A stretch of 29,569 nucleotides of DNA from Pavlovales sp. CCMP2436 (GCA_026770615.1 MU631317.1:706775-736343), one strand, 5' to 3'. Positions 1 to 9,146 are shown, counted from the first letter of the stretch. Notes: generated by a model from the sequence alone, not told the origin. A program made the numbers and translations.

Positions 1-631
1 CGATGAGCTCATGTTGGATACGGCCCTGATGCGTCTCTCAGCCTAGTCCTCTCGGCGCTAGCTGGAGGCAGCACTCGCTCCGCGCGAGTGGCCAGCAGGG
101 GCAACAATGGTGAAAGTAACTGCAAAAGACGAAAAGACGACGCCTTAAAGGCTGCATGTTCTATCTTATGGCAGCAGATCCGCTCTGCCGCCCGGACTGG
201 TTCTCACTCACTGATAGTCCAGTCCTGGTGTCCGAGGCCCAGACCAACTCCGCGCTGTCCGGCGCCTGACACAAGGCTACGACGATGCTGCTTCCTGCGG
301 CCGCCGCAGTGTGCGCGCTTGCAGCGTCTCGATGCTGTTCACTTGAGGTACTCGCTGGCACCTCTCGACCACCCGTCTCGCTCGGGTCCTCAAGTGGATG
401 TGCGTCGCGCGCTTGCGGAGGGCGCTGCTGCGCGCGGTGGCGGGCCGCACACGGAGACGCCGCTCAAGGCTACCAAGGCTACGAAGACGATGCTGCTCCC
501 TGCGGCCGCCACGGCAGGCTGCGGCGGCCGAGGCGCGGCCGAGGCGGGGCGTGGGGGCCGGGGCGCACACACTTACACCCTTTGGTGTGAGTGCTGGTGC
601 ATAAAGGTTTGGGTCGATCGCTTGACCTCAG
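1..631. other. Unassigned GC-rich stretch with a local duplication
   Basis: No gene can be assigned. Several overlapping frames are open on both strands, as expected from the high GC content; the longest on the plus strand (88-636) begins with GTG rather than ATG and runs into the repeat tail at its end. A segment around 270-310 (AAGGCTACGACGATGCTGCT) recurs imperfectly around 468-505, so part of the stretch is an old internal duplication. The encoded residues are Arg/Ala/Gly-rich with no recognisable domain. I see no promoter, RNA gene or splice structure that I could defend. Confidence 0.4.
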
Positions 632-710
632 CCTGACGTCGACCAAGCCAGTGACTGAACAACACCTGTTGAACCATGCTGAGCCGCTAATATATATATA
701 AATAGTATAT
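632..710 (+). mobile_element. TATA-tailed short retroposon, 5'-truncated copy a
   Basis: This copy matches the 3' part of a family seen six times in the window. It starts near CTGACGTCGACCAAG, continues through CAACACCTGTTGAACC and the shared end CATGCTGAGCCGCT, and finishes in an irregular TA-rich tail. The upstream half of the family consensus is absent, so it is 5'-truncated. I could not find a clean target-site duplication for this copy. Confidence 0.7.
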
Positions 711-799
711 GGCCAGTGCGGAGGGTTCCGACACCTTTTCCGGACCTCCTACTTAAACCCTGGCCCTGGACTGGACCAATCCGGTCGGTTTGGGGGCGG

Positions 800-902
800 C
801 GGACGGAGGCGGACGAATGGAGGGGTCTATTTGGGGAGATTTAAATTGAATAACGGAGGCGGACGGAGGCGGACGGAGGCGGACGGACGGACGGACGGAC
901 GG
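800..902. repeat. CGGACGGAGG minisatellite
   Basis: A tandem array built from GGCGGACGGAGG-type units that degenerates into plain GGAC repeats at its right end (about 885-902). One earlier isolated unit lies near 800-815. Apart from this array, 711-1080 holds no gene that I recognise. Confidence 0.85.
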
Positions 903-1084
903 GGCATTTACGTGAAAAACACCGGTCAAACCGGTCCGATGCGGCGAATCCGTGGTCCGGGGCGGCTTATCCGTATTGCACGTGGCGTACCGTACCGGTT
1001 GAAATATTTTTAAACAGTTGGATTTTCAAAAGCCGCCATCGCTCCACCCCCTTCGGCGCTCCCCCCTCTGACCGACCCGGCGCG

Positions 1085-1216
1085 ATGACGACGGTCCACC
1101 AGTGCGATGAGCCGGGGTGCGAGTACACGACGCCGACCGGGGTGCGCCACGAGCGCGGCCAGCGTGCGGAGGCTCCCGGTACTTTACGGGACCTCGTACT
1201 TGGTCGGGCGCCATGA
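1085..1216 (+). CDS. Tiny ORF with a C2H2-like half finger (uncertain)
   Basis: An ATG-initiated ORF of 43 codons. Near its start it reads QCDEPGCEY followed by RHERGQ, a Cys-x4-Cys-x9-His arrangement resembling the first three ligands of a C2H2 zinc finger; the usual second histidine three to five residues later is missing. It could be a decayed zinc-finger gene fragment or a chance match in GC-rich DNA. The motif GGTCCGAnnCGGCGAATCC occurs on both sides (about 933 and 1299), so the ORF lies in a repeated context. Nothing else was recognised from 1217 to 1484. Confidence 0.2.
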   Translation: MTTVHQCDEPGCEYTTPTGVRHERGQRAEAPGTLRDLVLGRAP

Positions 1217-1484
1217 CGGGCAGGCCCATGGCCTATGGGAGAAGGGGGCAGGCGGGGGACGGGGGCGTCGGGCCTTGGCGGCAAAAAACCGCGCCGAATC
1301 GGTCCGAGTCGGCGAATCCACACTGCGCGTGGGTTATTATACTTGGATTTCTGCGTGTAAATCCAGGGCGTGAGTTCAAGTCGGCGAGGGTCGGGGAGGG
1401 GAGGGGCACCATCTGGTGAGCGCATTTTTTAATACTCTAGAGCTGCGGGCGCTATTTTTTAAAAAATTGATTAAATCCTCGTGA

Positions 1485-2216
1485 ACCTCAGAAAACAAAG
1501 TTTTCTCCGGTACCCAGCCCGCACCACTGGCGCTCAGCCACCCCGATGCCCACGCCGGAAGCGTCTCGCTACAGACCCGTGACCTAGTCCGGGAATGCCA
1601 AAAACGGAACACGGACTTTGACTACAAGACAGGCTCCATTCAAGGGATACTCCTAGCAGCCACCTCCGCCCTAGTCAACGAACGCACCAAGCTCATCACA
1701 GGGGTCGCGCCCATCACCAACCAGGAAGACACAGGAGGAACAGACAGCGATAGCGAAGGAGAAGGACACCCGCCGACACCACCAGGCCATCCACGACAGG
1801 ACAACACGAGGAACCCAGCAGACACACACGATGTCAAAGCCTTCTATACCAAGCTACACAAACTTCAACGGAAGACACGCACAACTGCCAAAAATACACA
1901 GAAGAGAGCGACTAAACGAGCAGCCCAGAGGAACCCTACCACAGGGGAAAATCCCCCCAAGAGGCGGCCCGCACCCGGTGCCAAAGAGCAGCCCAGGAAA
2001 ACCCCACCCCGGAAAATAAACCCCCCAAGAGGCCTGCACTCAACAAACCAACGGAATGCAACCCCATACCAACCAACAACAACCCCCACAACGCAAACGC
2101 ACCCGAGAGGAATCGACAGCCAAGGCGATCAAGAAAAGCAGGAGCTTTATAACAATTCCGTGGACACCAGCGAGGGCACAAGCGCTTCAACAACTCTACA
2201 AGACTGTAAACCTTGA
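1485..2216 (+). pseudogene. ORF1-like basic protein of a LINE- or Helitron-like element
   Basis: An open frame of about 243 codons without any ATG, bounded upstream by a TGA at 1482. The translated product starts with a moderately ordered segment (LQTRDLVRECQKRNTDF, then ILLAATSALVNERTKL), passes an acidic Asp/Ser/Glu stretch, and ends in a long Lys/Arg/Pro/Thr-rich region. Plus-strand base use here is strongly A/C-rich, unlike the flanks, and this bias continues through the OTU ORF to about 3045. Both frames therefore belong to one element. A basic, low-complexity first ORF upstream of an enzyme ORF is typical of LINEs but not diagnostic. The frame overlaps the OTU ORF by about 160 bases in another phase, so either a frameshift or two overlapping ORFs is possible. 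The absent ATG suggests 5' truncation. Confidence 0.45.
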
Positions 2217-3070
2217 GGACATGGACGTCTGCTGCGACGGGAATTGCTGCTGTCTATACGCCGCCCTAGGAATAAACGGCCACGGCGCGGGCCACCCACA
2301 AGCGGCAGCGACCCTTCGCAGTCAAGCCATAGCCTACGCCCGCTCGCTACCGGTGACCGTCCAAAACTACCTGAAACTCAGACGGCCGGCTGAACACCCA
2401 ACAGGGCACACGCACCTAAATGGACGTGAGCGTTGTGTGTGTGGGAGGGGGAGGGGGGGGGAACCTGTGGCAATTACTACGAGTTCACCACCAATCTCAC
2501 CTCTACCACCACCATCCCTGCTGCCAGGACTAACGTCTGACGTCGACCAAGTCAGTGAGTGAACAACACCTGTTGAACCATGCTGAGCCGCTATATTTAC
2601 ACCCAACAGACCCCTACGGAGATATCGACACCACGTGCACGTGGTCGATGGACCACCAGGAAAAGGAAAAAGCCTGGATAAACAGCAACATGTTCTACAG
2701 CATAGCCACCGTTCTACGCATCGACATAGCAATAACGCATCACTTGACAACAGGAAACAAAGTCTACCAAACACTGCTAGTACACCGCGCGGGCCCACAC
2801 CCTGCCATATCACACCCAGCCAACCTTCTGCCACCAGTCGGAAGCTGCCAATGGGCGCTACTACCACCACCGGGCATTAAGAGACTACACCTATACTCCC
2901 TAATCACACTACTAAACACACCCAGACCAATAAGCACGGAACAAATCCCCACACGCGTCATACACAGCGACATCGGATCACACTTCCGAGCTACCAAACC
3001 ACTCAACCTCGACAGACTACCACCAACAACCACAACCACCTTAGGTGAGGAGAGAGTTTTTTTAAGATAA
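2056..3070 (+). pseudogene. OTU-type cysteine protease ORF, split by a retroposon
   Basis: The ATG at 2056 opens a frame whose product has basic N-terminal residues and then DVCCDGNCCCLYAALG, a good match to the OTU protease signature Asp-Gly-Asn-Cys-hydrophobic-aromatic-x-Ala (one extra Cys makes the exact nucleophile ambiguous). After the 194-bp insertion at 2405-2598 the frame resumes with DPYGDIDTTCTW and a hydrophobic MFYSIATVLRIDIAI segment, as expected for the middle of an OTU fold. Without the insertion and one duplication copy, the phase is continuous and gives about 269 residues. OTU domains occur in host deubiquitinases and also in some mobile elements, such as Dualen/RandI LINEs and some Helitrons. 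The basic ORF upstream favours a mobile element here. The A/C bias stops at about 3045, where the element seems 3'-truncated. No RT or helicase is visible. Confidence 0.6.
2405..2598 (+). mobile_element. TATA-tailed short retroposon, long copy b
   Basis: A 194-bp insertion flanked by the perfect 11-bp target duplication ACACCCAACAG (2394-2404 and 2599-2609). It contains a G-run, GAACCTGTGGCAATTAC, a CCACCACCATCCCTGCTG stretch, CTGACGTCGACCAAG and the family end CATGCTGAGCCGCTATATTT. It interrupts an OTU-protease ORF, and its removal restores that frame. The length and imprecision of the duplication, the AT tail and 5' variability among copies indicate target-primed reverse transcription. I see no convincing tRNA-like head. 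Confidence 0.85.
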
Positions 3071-3620
3071 GTGGAGGATCATTGAGTCACCCTGCCGCCT
3101 GGGACTAGACCAGGGGCTTGGAGATTACCGCCCTTGGCGGTTAGGCGAGCTGCCCATTAGCGCACGTCATTATAAATATTATACTATTAGTGATTCCTAG
3201 TCTAATGCTAATGGTTAAGGACCCCGGCCCTTTGGGTCGAAGCCCGAGTGCAAATCCAATTATTGGCCCTATACGCCTTTGGCCCCTTTAGGTGGGCACC
3301 CTTTGGTTAAGTCGGTTTGGCCCCCCCGCACCTCCCTTTCCGGCGTTCGTATAGCGTCGGGGAGGTGATTGAGACTTCGGACTGAAACGTCATTCTAAAA
3401 TCATACCTTTATTTCGCGGCCGCGCTGCGGCGCCGCTGTACAAACAGTCCTAAACATCGGCAAATTTGAGGGGTCTGCAGATGTCTCTCAGTACAGGGGA
3501 TCTCGCCGAGTAAGTACTGGCGGCATGCCGAGGTGGTGGAGTACTAACGTGCTCGCAGGGTTTCAAGCTGGCGTCTGACTGATAGGAGCGTAATTTTATG
3601 TATTGCGGTATATTTCATGT
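3071..3620. other. Noncoding stretch
   Basis: No coding region is supported. The stretch contains CG-rich palindromic DNA near 3416-3435 (GCGGCCGCGCTGCGGCGCC), a weak tRNA-like segment annotated separately, and a phrase near 3472-3500 (GAGGGGTCTGCAG, CTCTCAGTAC) that resembles part of the foldback MITEs at 18376 and 19589. No promoter or terminator could be recognised. Confidence 0.5.
3199..3262 (+). other. tRNA-like fragment (possible SINE head)
   Basis: CTAATGGTTAAGGAC resembles a tRNA D-arm/A-box, and GAGTGCAAATCC about 30 bases downstream differs at one base from a GAGTTCAAATCC B-box/T-loop. A rough anticodon stem can be drawn with a TTT loop centre, but the acceptor and T stems do not pair. 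This is at best a decayed tRNA or tRNA-derived retroposon head, and may be coincidence. Confidence 0.2.
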
Positions 3621-3621
3621 A

Positions 3622-3798
3622 CAGGGGATCGCGGGCGCAATAGCTGAGAAACCGTCGTGTTAAAAAACTGAGCCTCGTTTTTTTGTGCCCTCCAATATTA
3701 TTATAAGCAAAAATACTTAATCATTTTTTGTATATAATTTGCCAAGAAATTCAGCCTCGGCCTCTAAATCCGCCGTTCTTATTGCCCGCGATCCACTG
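3622..3798. mobile_element. 177-bp TA-flanked MITE, CAGGGGATCG family
   Basis: The left end reads TA then CAGGGGATCGCGGGCGCAAT; the right end is its near-inverse, ATTGCCCGCGATCCACTG then TA. The inverted similarity extends inward through GAAACCGTCG/GAACGGCGG-like and GAGCCTCG/CGAGGCTGA-like blocks. A TA on each side and CAG-starting termini fit the Tc1/mariner/pogo superfamily. It has no coding capacity. The same ends recur at 20274 (left) and near 20712 and 21157 (right). Confidence 0.75.
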
Positions 3799-3822
3799 TA
3801 TGCGAACGAATGAAGGTTACAC

Positions 3823-3859
3823 AATCTTCGGTAATGGTTGTGAGTTTTAGGTCCTTAAA
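3823..3859. repeat. Short outer inverted repeat of the satellite palindrome
   Basis: The segment containing GGTTGTGAGTTTTAGGTCC is repeated in inverse orientation at 17450-17486 (GGACCTAAAACTCAC-like), just outside the two satellite arms. The match is about 37 bp and imperfect. It may mark the outer boundary of one large foldback-like unit or be an unrelated short repeat. Confidence 0.5.
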
Positions 3860-3919
3860 CATTTCGCGTATGTACTCGTCTGAGGACCGTCCCGGTACTT
3901 ATAGCTAATTGGTTAAGAG

Positions 3920-4994
3920 CCCAGATCACCCGAGATCACCTTGATATCGCGATCGTTTTTTAAAATTTTCTAGATCACCAGATCGACGTCAAAGAGCATA
4001 GATCACAAACCGCTTTTTAAAATAGCGATCTAGTTACCTACACTTCCCATTGCAAAAAGGGGGCGATGACCTCTGTAGACCGCAAGAACATAGATCACAC
4101 ACCGTTTTCCAAAGTAGTGATCTAGTGATCTATACCCCACTGTGAATAGAGGACGCTAGATCACGAGATCACACCACTTTTTAAAAGAAGAGATCTAGTG
4201 ATCTACGTGTCCCACTGTGAAAAGAGGGCTATATCTTTGCTAGATTACGATGTCACACAACTTTTTTAAAGAAGCTATCTAGTGATCTACGTGTCCCACT
4301 GTGAAAAGAGGGCTATATCTTTGCTAGATTACGATATCACACAACTTTTTTAAAGAAGTGATCTAGTGATCTAACTTACGTGTCCTAATGTCAAAAGTGT
4401 GAAAAGGGGGCTATAACTTTTGCTAGATCTCTAGATCATGGGTAGATCACGAACTGCTTTTTAAAAGAAGTGATCTACATAGTGATCTACGCTTTCCACT
4501 GTGAAAAGAAGGCTATAACCTTTGCTAGATCTCTAGATCATATATTACACATTCAGAACAGTCAGACGCCCCTATCAGTATATATTACACACCGCTTTTT
4601 AAATATGTGATCTAGTGATCTACGCTTCCCACTGTGAAAAGAGGGCTATAACCTTTGCTAGATCTCAAGATCATAGATCACACACCGCTTCTTAAATATG
4701 TGGTCTAGTGATTCACGCTTCCCACTGTGAAAAGAGGGCTATAACCTTTGCTAGATCTCAAGATCATAGATCACACACCGCTTTTAAAAGTAGTGATCTA
4801 GTGATCTACGCTTCCCACTGTAAAAAGGGGGCTATAACTTTTCTAGATCTCTAGATCATGATCACACGCCGCTTTTTAAGGTAGTAATCTAAGCTTCCCA
4901 CTGTAAAATGGGGGCTATACCTTTGCTAGATCTCTAGATCACCATGCTGAGCCGCTATTTAGATCATAGATCACACACCGCTTCTGAAAGTAGA
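3920..4994 (+). repeat. GATC-rich satellite array, left arm
   Basis: At least nine degenerate units spaced about 75-132 bp apart, measured from one CCCACTGTGA to the next. A typical unit holds GTGATCTAGTGATCTACG, CTTCCCACTGTGAAAAGAGG, GCTATAACCTTTGCTAGATC, CTAGATCATAGATCACAC and CGCTTTTTAAA. The units are dense in palindromic GATC-containing words. The same satellite in the opposite orientation lies at 16378-17199, with copia-1 and a tandem core between. The array has no coding potential. A 19-bp retroposon fragment is inserted at 4942. Confidence 0.9.
4942..4960 (+). mobile_element. TATA-tailed retroposon, 19-bp copy c
   Basis: CCATGCTGAGCCGCTATTT, the extreme 3' end of the retroposon family, sits inside a satellite unit and is flanked by AGATCA on both sides (4936-4941 and 4961-4966). 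Removing it and one AGATCA restores the normal satellite phrase CTAGATCATAGATCAC. It appears to be an extremely 5'-truncated insertion. Confidence 0.75.
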
Positions 4995-5043
4995 GATCTA
5001 GCGAAAATCGTGGGCTGAATTCTTCCACATGTCTGAATCATAG

Positions 5044-5468
5044 TGTTAGCATTCGTACGTGCACAGATGCGTGGACGGATGTATGGGTGCTCGAGGGCAT
5101 CCACTGATGAGTACCCGTTGGTACTCACATGGGGTTTTACTGGATAGTTATCCTTTCCCGATTGCGACGATACACTACCGGTCGGCGGCATACGTCGGCG
5201 GGGTTAGGGAATGCCCTTAACCCAACGGTCGAAGAGGACTCGAAGAGTCCAGGAACAGTGTGCTCCTGCAATACTGGAGTTTTAGGCCAAAGCGGTCCTT
5301 AAATTCCGGTTACATTTAAGATACTTGTCTCTGTTGAGACGCTCCATTGTGATCTAGAGATCCTGAGTAAGGCTGACGCACGAGGTCTACGCTTGGACTA
5401 GTGTGTCCAACGGACAACCGTAACTGGCCCGTTGTGACTTCTCCTAGCCGAGGAGAGAAATCCTATCA
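5044..5468 (+). repeat. Copia-1 5' LTR
   Basis: Starts TGTTAGCATTCG and ends AATCCTATCA. It is the same length as the 3' LTR (15691-16115) and about 97% identical to it. The gag ATG begins with the last base of this repeat, so there is no separate untranslated leader between LTR and gag. Confidence 0.95.
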
Positions 5469-7447
5469 TGTCGACATCTCCGGTGGCCGGCGCCGTCGGA
5501 GTGAACTCTCTCAAGAAGTCGCTGCTGACACCTCAGCAGCAGATCGCGGCTGCGATCAGCTCGCTTGAGGTGACCCTCCTGACCACGGAGGGGACGCAGC
5601 TCACGGAGGAGGTGCTTGGGCACGTGGTGATCCACGAGAGCCTCTGGTTCTCGATCCACCGCCTGCTGTGGGCCAAGGAGGACAAGCACATCTTGGTTCA
5701 TTTTATGAAGTGGGACAACGCGCTGGGCCCGAGCCCGCGTAACTTCGAGGAGTTCAAGGAGATCTTCATCATCAAGTCCCGCGAGAACGACAGGGTCGTA
5801 TCGCAGCTGGACGGCATCGCGTCGCTCGAGAGCATGATCGAGCTCACCAGCTGCGCCGCCACCACCAAGATCACGAAGCTCGAGATTGAGTTGGAGGCCA
5901 AGTTGGTGCTCCTGATGGGCGACTACGAGACGGACTGCGCGGAGATCGTGCACAAATTCGAGACGCCCACCGCGGCCGAGGGAAGCGTCGACGTAGAAGG
6001 AGCTCCGACCACACCGCCCAGCGTAGAGTTCATGCGGGAGGAGGCCGAGGCTGTGTCCGTCAAGATGCAGGATGACCTGCAGTTCCGGGCCTCCAAGCTG
6101 AAGGACTGGCAGGCGAGCATCTTGCGCTCCTACGAGGCGAGCGTCGCCGTCATCACCTCCGAGTCGGCGGTGCAGTGCGGCAAGCAGAGGACTTCGGCAC
6201 CCTTCGCCACGATTGAGAAGCTTCTCAAGACGGTATGGCAGGGATCCTGGGAGGCGCTCTACAAGGATCTCCAGGGATTCTTCCCGATTGCCGTGTGGCT
6301 GCGCCTCGAAGACGGCGCGGGGGAGGTTGACAACTCGTACGACAAGGTCCTGATCATCATGTCCGCGCTTCAGGAGCTGCGGCAGTTCAGCACTTTCTCT
6401 GCTCAAGTCAACAAGATAGTGCTCACCGTGGGTCCGCCGACTGGACTCCGCGTGCCGCTGGAGATCTTCCTGGCGGCGGAGAACCTCGCCTCCATGAGGC
6501 TTCGTGCCTTCCTCGAGACCTACAAATTGGTCGAGAGCATGGCCTTCTACAGGCCCCTCGAGTCAATGCCGCGTAACAGCAGCAGGTGGACAAACCTGCG
6601 TGCAGAGATGTACGTGAAGGCGCCAGAACTGGTTGACCGAAACCAGCTCGCAGCGCTCGTGGCCTGGATGAGGAGCCTTGTGGCGTCCAGCTCGGGCTAA
6701 ACTCCCGGCAAGTTCGGGGGCAAGCTCAAGTCGGACGCGCGCGTCAACGTAGCTGGCGCGAAGATCGCACGGCCGTGGGCGCCGCAGCGCAAGGCGCTGA
6801 CGACGCAGGTTACTGCCTAGATGGCAAAGCCAGCAAAGGGGACCTGGGGCACTGGTGGGCGTGGGGGCACAATCCCCAAGCAGACCATCTACCCAGGGGG
6901 AGACGGGTGTGTCTGCTGCGGCAGCCTCGACCACTACGTGGGGCAGTGCACCCAGCCGGGCGCAGATGCGGCCCGCGTAGAACACGCTCTGGGCTGCAAG
7001 CAGAGGCGCGAGGCGCTTAAGCTGGGAAAGCCGCTGGGGGGGAAGCCCCAGCACTCAAACGCTATGGCGCGCCAGGCGATCACCCTCGACGAGACCGACG
7101 GCGAAGAGTTGTACGGCTACGGCTACCGCACGACCGCGGTGCAGAAGGGGCCGAAGCTGCTACCCGAGCAGCGCGACTGAATGGGCATCAAGCTGGTGGC
7201 CAAGCAGCTCGCGCCTGCTCTGCTCGAGCCGCTCTGATTGGAGGAGCTCAACAGCCTCCAGCTCGACAGCTCCGACCTCGCCGGCGAGGCCAAGTGGATC
7301 ACGGACAATATCGTGCTGCTCTCGGACTTCCAGATGTAGCCGGGCAGCTACGATGCGACAAGAAAATTACAGGCCGTGAACAGCTTACTCGAGGACTGCG
7401 AGCGCGCCGCGGTGTGCTACAAGGACATCGTGCAGGCGATAAACGCC
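5468..7447 (+). pseudogene. gag: Copia-1 Gag, first part, with CCHC zinc knuckle
   Basis: The ATG at 5468 opens 410 clean codons ending in TAA at 6698. The same phase continues past further stops (TAG 6818, TGA 7178, TGA 7235, TAG 7337) as evident coding sequence up to the transposon insertion at 7448. A perfect retroviral-type knuckle, Cys-x2-Cys-x4-His-x4-Cys, is encoded at 6908-6949 (GCVCCGSLDHYVGQC), about 480 residues in. The N-terminal part is mostly helical in appearance and rich in Glu/Leu; I recognise no standard Gag family name. The frame resumes in phase at 10848 beyond the insert. Gag would coat the genomic RNA in virus-like particles. The product is broken by stops, unless these were read through. 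Confidence 0.85.
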
Positions 7448-7463
7448 AGAAGAAATGCTTTGA

Positions 7464-7764
7464 CGTATCCTGTGGGTGCGCTGACGTATCCCGCCCGATC
7501 TTAGTCAGTTCGTATCCTAACAGGCTTCAAAACCGTATCCCAACCGAAAATAGTATCCACACGCGCCGTTCGGAATAATGTATCAAAAAAGGCTTCAAAT
7601 CCGTATCTCAACCGAAAATCGTACCCACACGCGCAGATCGGAAAATCGTATCCGCAAACTCGCACAAACTTATCTAGCGATAAAACGTACCCCACAGGTA
7701 CTCTCACGTACCCAGTATGTAGTGATCGGGGATCGTACCCACGCCACGCCTAAAAATCGTATCC
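7464..7764 (+). promoter_or_regulatory. Array of 13 CGTAYCC motifs in the MULE end
   Basis: Motif starts at 7464, 7485, 7511, 7534, 7552, 7579, 7602, 7620, 7647, 7686, 7707, 7734 and 7758, mostly CGTATCC or CGTACCC. The spacing is mostly 18-27 bp, with one gap of 39. A 68-bp block (7511-7578, then 7579-7646) is tandemly duplicated, giving spacings 23-18-27 twice. The same array appears inverted at about 10530-10834. Repeated subterminal motifs are usually transposase-binding sites in DNA transposons; that role is inferred. They also lie directly upstream of the transposase-like ORF and could act on its expression. Confidence 0.6.
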
Positions 7765-7806
7765 CAGAGACCAGGGCGCGGTTCACGCGGCCGAGCGCGA
7801 GCGCCA

Positions 7807-8402
7807 TGCTCCGCATGCTGCGTGCCACCGGGAGCGGTGTGCTCGGCGCGGCTGTGCATGTCCTTGTGCAGACGCGCGAGCCGACTTCGGCGATGCCCAG
7901 GCGCGACACCCTTCCGCCCGGCGTGGCGCCACCCGCCCAGCGGCCGCGCAACGACGCGCCGGCTCGAGCGTGGAGTTGCCCCGTCGTCAGATGAACGGGG
8001 CACCGCGAGGGAGGCCAAGCTGCTCGCGCTGGTGGACGTCGAGGCGCGACGTCAAGGCGCGTCGGCGGTGCAGCCGCGTCCCTTGGCGAGGCCGTGGCGT
8101 GGCGCTCGCCGCCTCCGCCGCCTCGCCGCCGCCCGCGGCCGAGCGCATGGTCCCGAGTGCGACACGCCGGGGACGCACGACTGAGCAGCTCCAGGCTCAC
8201 GCTGCCACATCCGCGGAGCGGCAGCAGTCCCGACTTCGCGACCGCGCAGTCGAACGCCTAGTCGGCGGTGTGGCCGGAGGTGAAAGACGTGGAGTGCCAG
8301 GCGAGCTTCGAGGCCGAGCAGACGCGCGCGCTTCAGTGCGCGCACGACGACCCGCTCCAGCCCCACCTGCGCATACCGCTCGCAGCACTGCAGGCCGCGC
8401 CA
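7807..8402 (+). pseudogene. Decayed transposase 5' copy in the MULE left arm
   Basis: ATGCTCCGCATGCTGCGTGC begins a stretch homologous to the first ~190 codons of the minus-strand ORF at 9636-10481, including the phrase encoding ATGSGVLGAA and the later VWPEV segment. Insertions and a deletion near 8225-8255 break the phase, so no long product is possible. It reads inward, like its partner. It is a consequence of the gene start lying within the inverted repeat and probably has no function of its own. Confidence 0.65.
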
Positions 8403-8493
8403 TCCCATGTGGGGTATGGTCCAAAAAGGTTTGCGGCGCGCAAGAATGGCAAGGCAAGCTTCAGGCGAGGCTGACGCTGCAGCCTATCAGTTA

Positions 8494-9146
8494 GACCCCT
8501 GAGACGGATCCTATCCAAACCTATGCGATAGGATGGGTGCGCACTGCTGCCATTGGTCTCTATTTTGTGCTCCAGAGCTGAGCCTTGCAAGGTTGGGTCT
8601 CAAGAGGCAAATAAAACGCCTCGGCCCATCAGAACCTCATCAATAATTAATTAAGTACTACTAATTAAATGCTGAATATAAATAAATAAAGATTCCTATC
8701 TGAATAGAAAATTCTCGGGGTGGTACTGATAGGTGCGTGCCAGAGGGCGCTCTAGGCTGAGGGGTGTGCCAAACACACCTGGGGGTGTCTAGGATACCCC
8801 ACACACCACGCCGAGCCCCCCTCCGCTTAGTGCAGGTCCGCGTCGACGCGCTGGAAAGCTACTGAAACGTGCGCCCACATGCCCGAAACTTGGCCCCCAT
8901 GCTGAAATTTCTGTATTTTTTGGTAGTGATTTCAAGAACCATGCTGAGCCGCTATATATATAGATATCATAACGGACCAACGGGAGGCCGCATCGTCAAT
9001 CTGATTGATTTCTGGGATTCCCATGTCGTCCTGTCCATGGTGATATGCAGTGACTCTAGGTCCCCGCTTCGCGGTGCGTCGACTACAGCGTGCCGAACTC
9101 ATCCTATTGAATAGGTTTGAAATCCTATTGAATAGGCTCAGGGGTC
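8494..9146. mobile_element. 653-bp TA-flanked TIR element inside the MULE
   Basis: The ends are GACCCCTGAG (8494) and CTCAGGGGTC (ending 9146), each bordered by TA. The inverted similarity continues to AAACCTATnnnATAGGATG on both sides, about 45-50 bp in total, with CCTATTGAATAGG-type short palindromes at the right. A TA duplication and no coding frame suggest a Tc1/mariner-type MITE. The interior is AT-rich at 8640-8700 and contains a retroposon tail at 8936. Confidence 0.65.
8936..8963 (+). mobile_element. TATA-tailed retroposon, short copy d
   Basis: GAACCATGCTGAGCCGCT followed by a short TATATATA tail, inside the 653-bp TIR element. It contains only the last ~18 bp of the family plus tail. 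A target duplication is not clear here. Confidence 0.6.

Larger units (their letters stand above)
7448..8402 (+). repeat. MULE left terminal inverted repeat
   Basis: About 955 bp that match, in inverse orientation and with several indels, the right arm at 9968-10847. The outer 320 bp are regularly spaced CGTATCC-like motifs; the inner part is GC-rich and corresponds to the 5' coding part of the transposase-like gene. A block near 8225-8255 is shortened relative to the other arm. The two arms are clearly diverged and were probably unequal before insertion. Confidence 0.85.

Noticed and set aside
88..636. 182-codon plus-strand ORF as a host gene
   Set aside because: It starts with GTG, is Arg/Ala-rich as random GC-rich DNA tends to be, overlaps other open frames on both strands, and ends within the retroposon tail.
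3920..4994. CRISPR array
   Set aside because: The repeated units are degenerate, of variable length and continuous; there are no unique spacers, no cas genes, and the context is eukaryotic.
5102..5135. Hammerhead-like CTGATGAG followed by a GTACC/GGTAC stem inside the copia-1 LTR
   Set aside because: A hammerhead core needs GAAA after stem II; here TCACATGG follows, and no matching cleavage stem is seen in either LTR.
8052..8590. Multiple minus-strand and plus-strand ORFs in 7670-8590
   Set aside because: They are alternative-frame shadows of the GC-rich MULE arm, broken by indels relative to the other arm.
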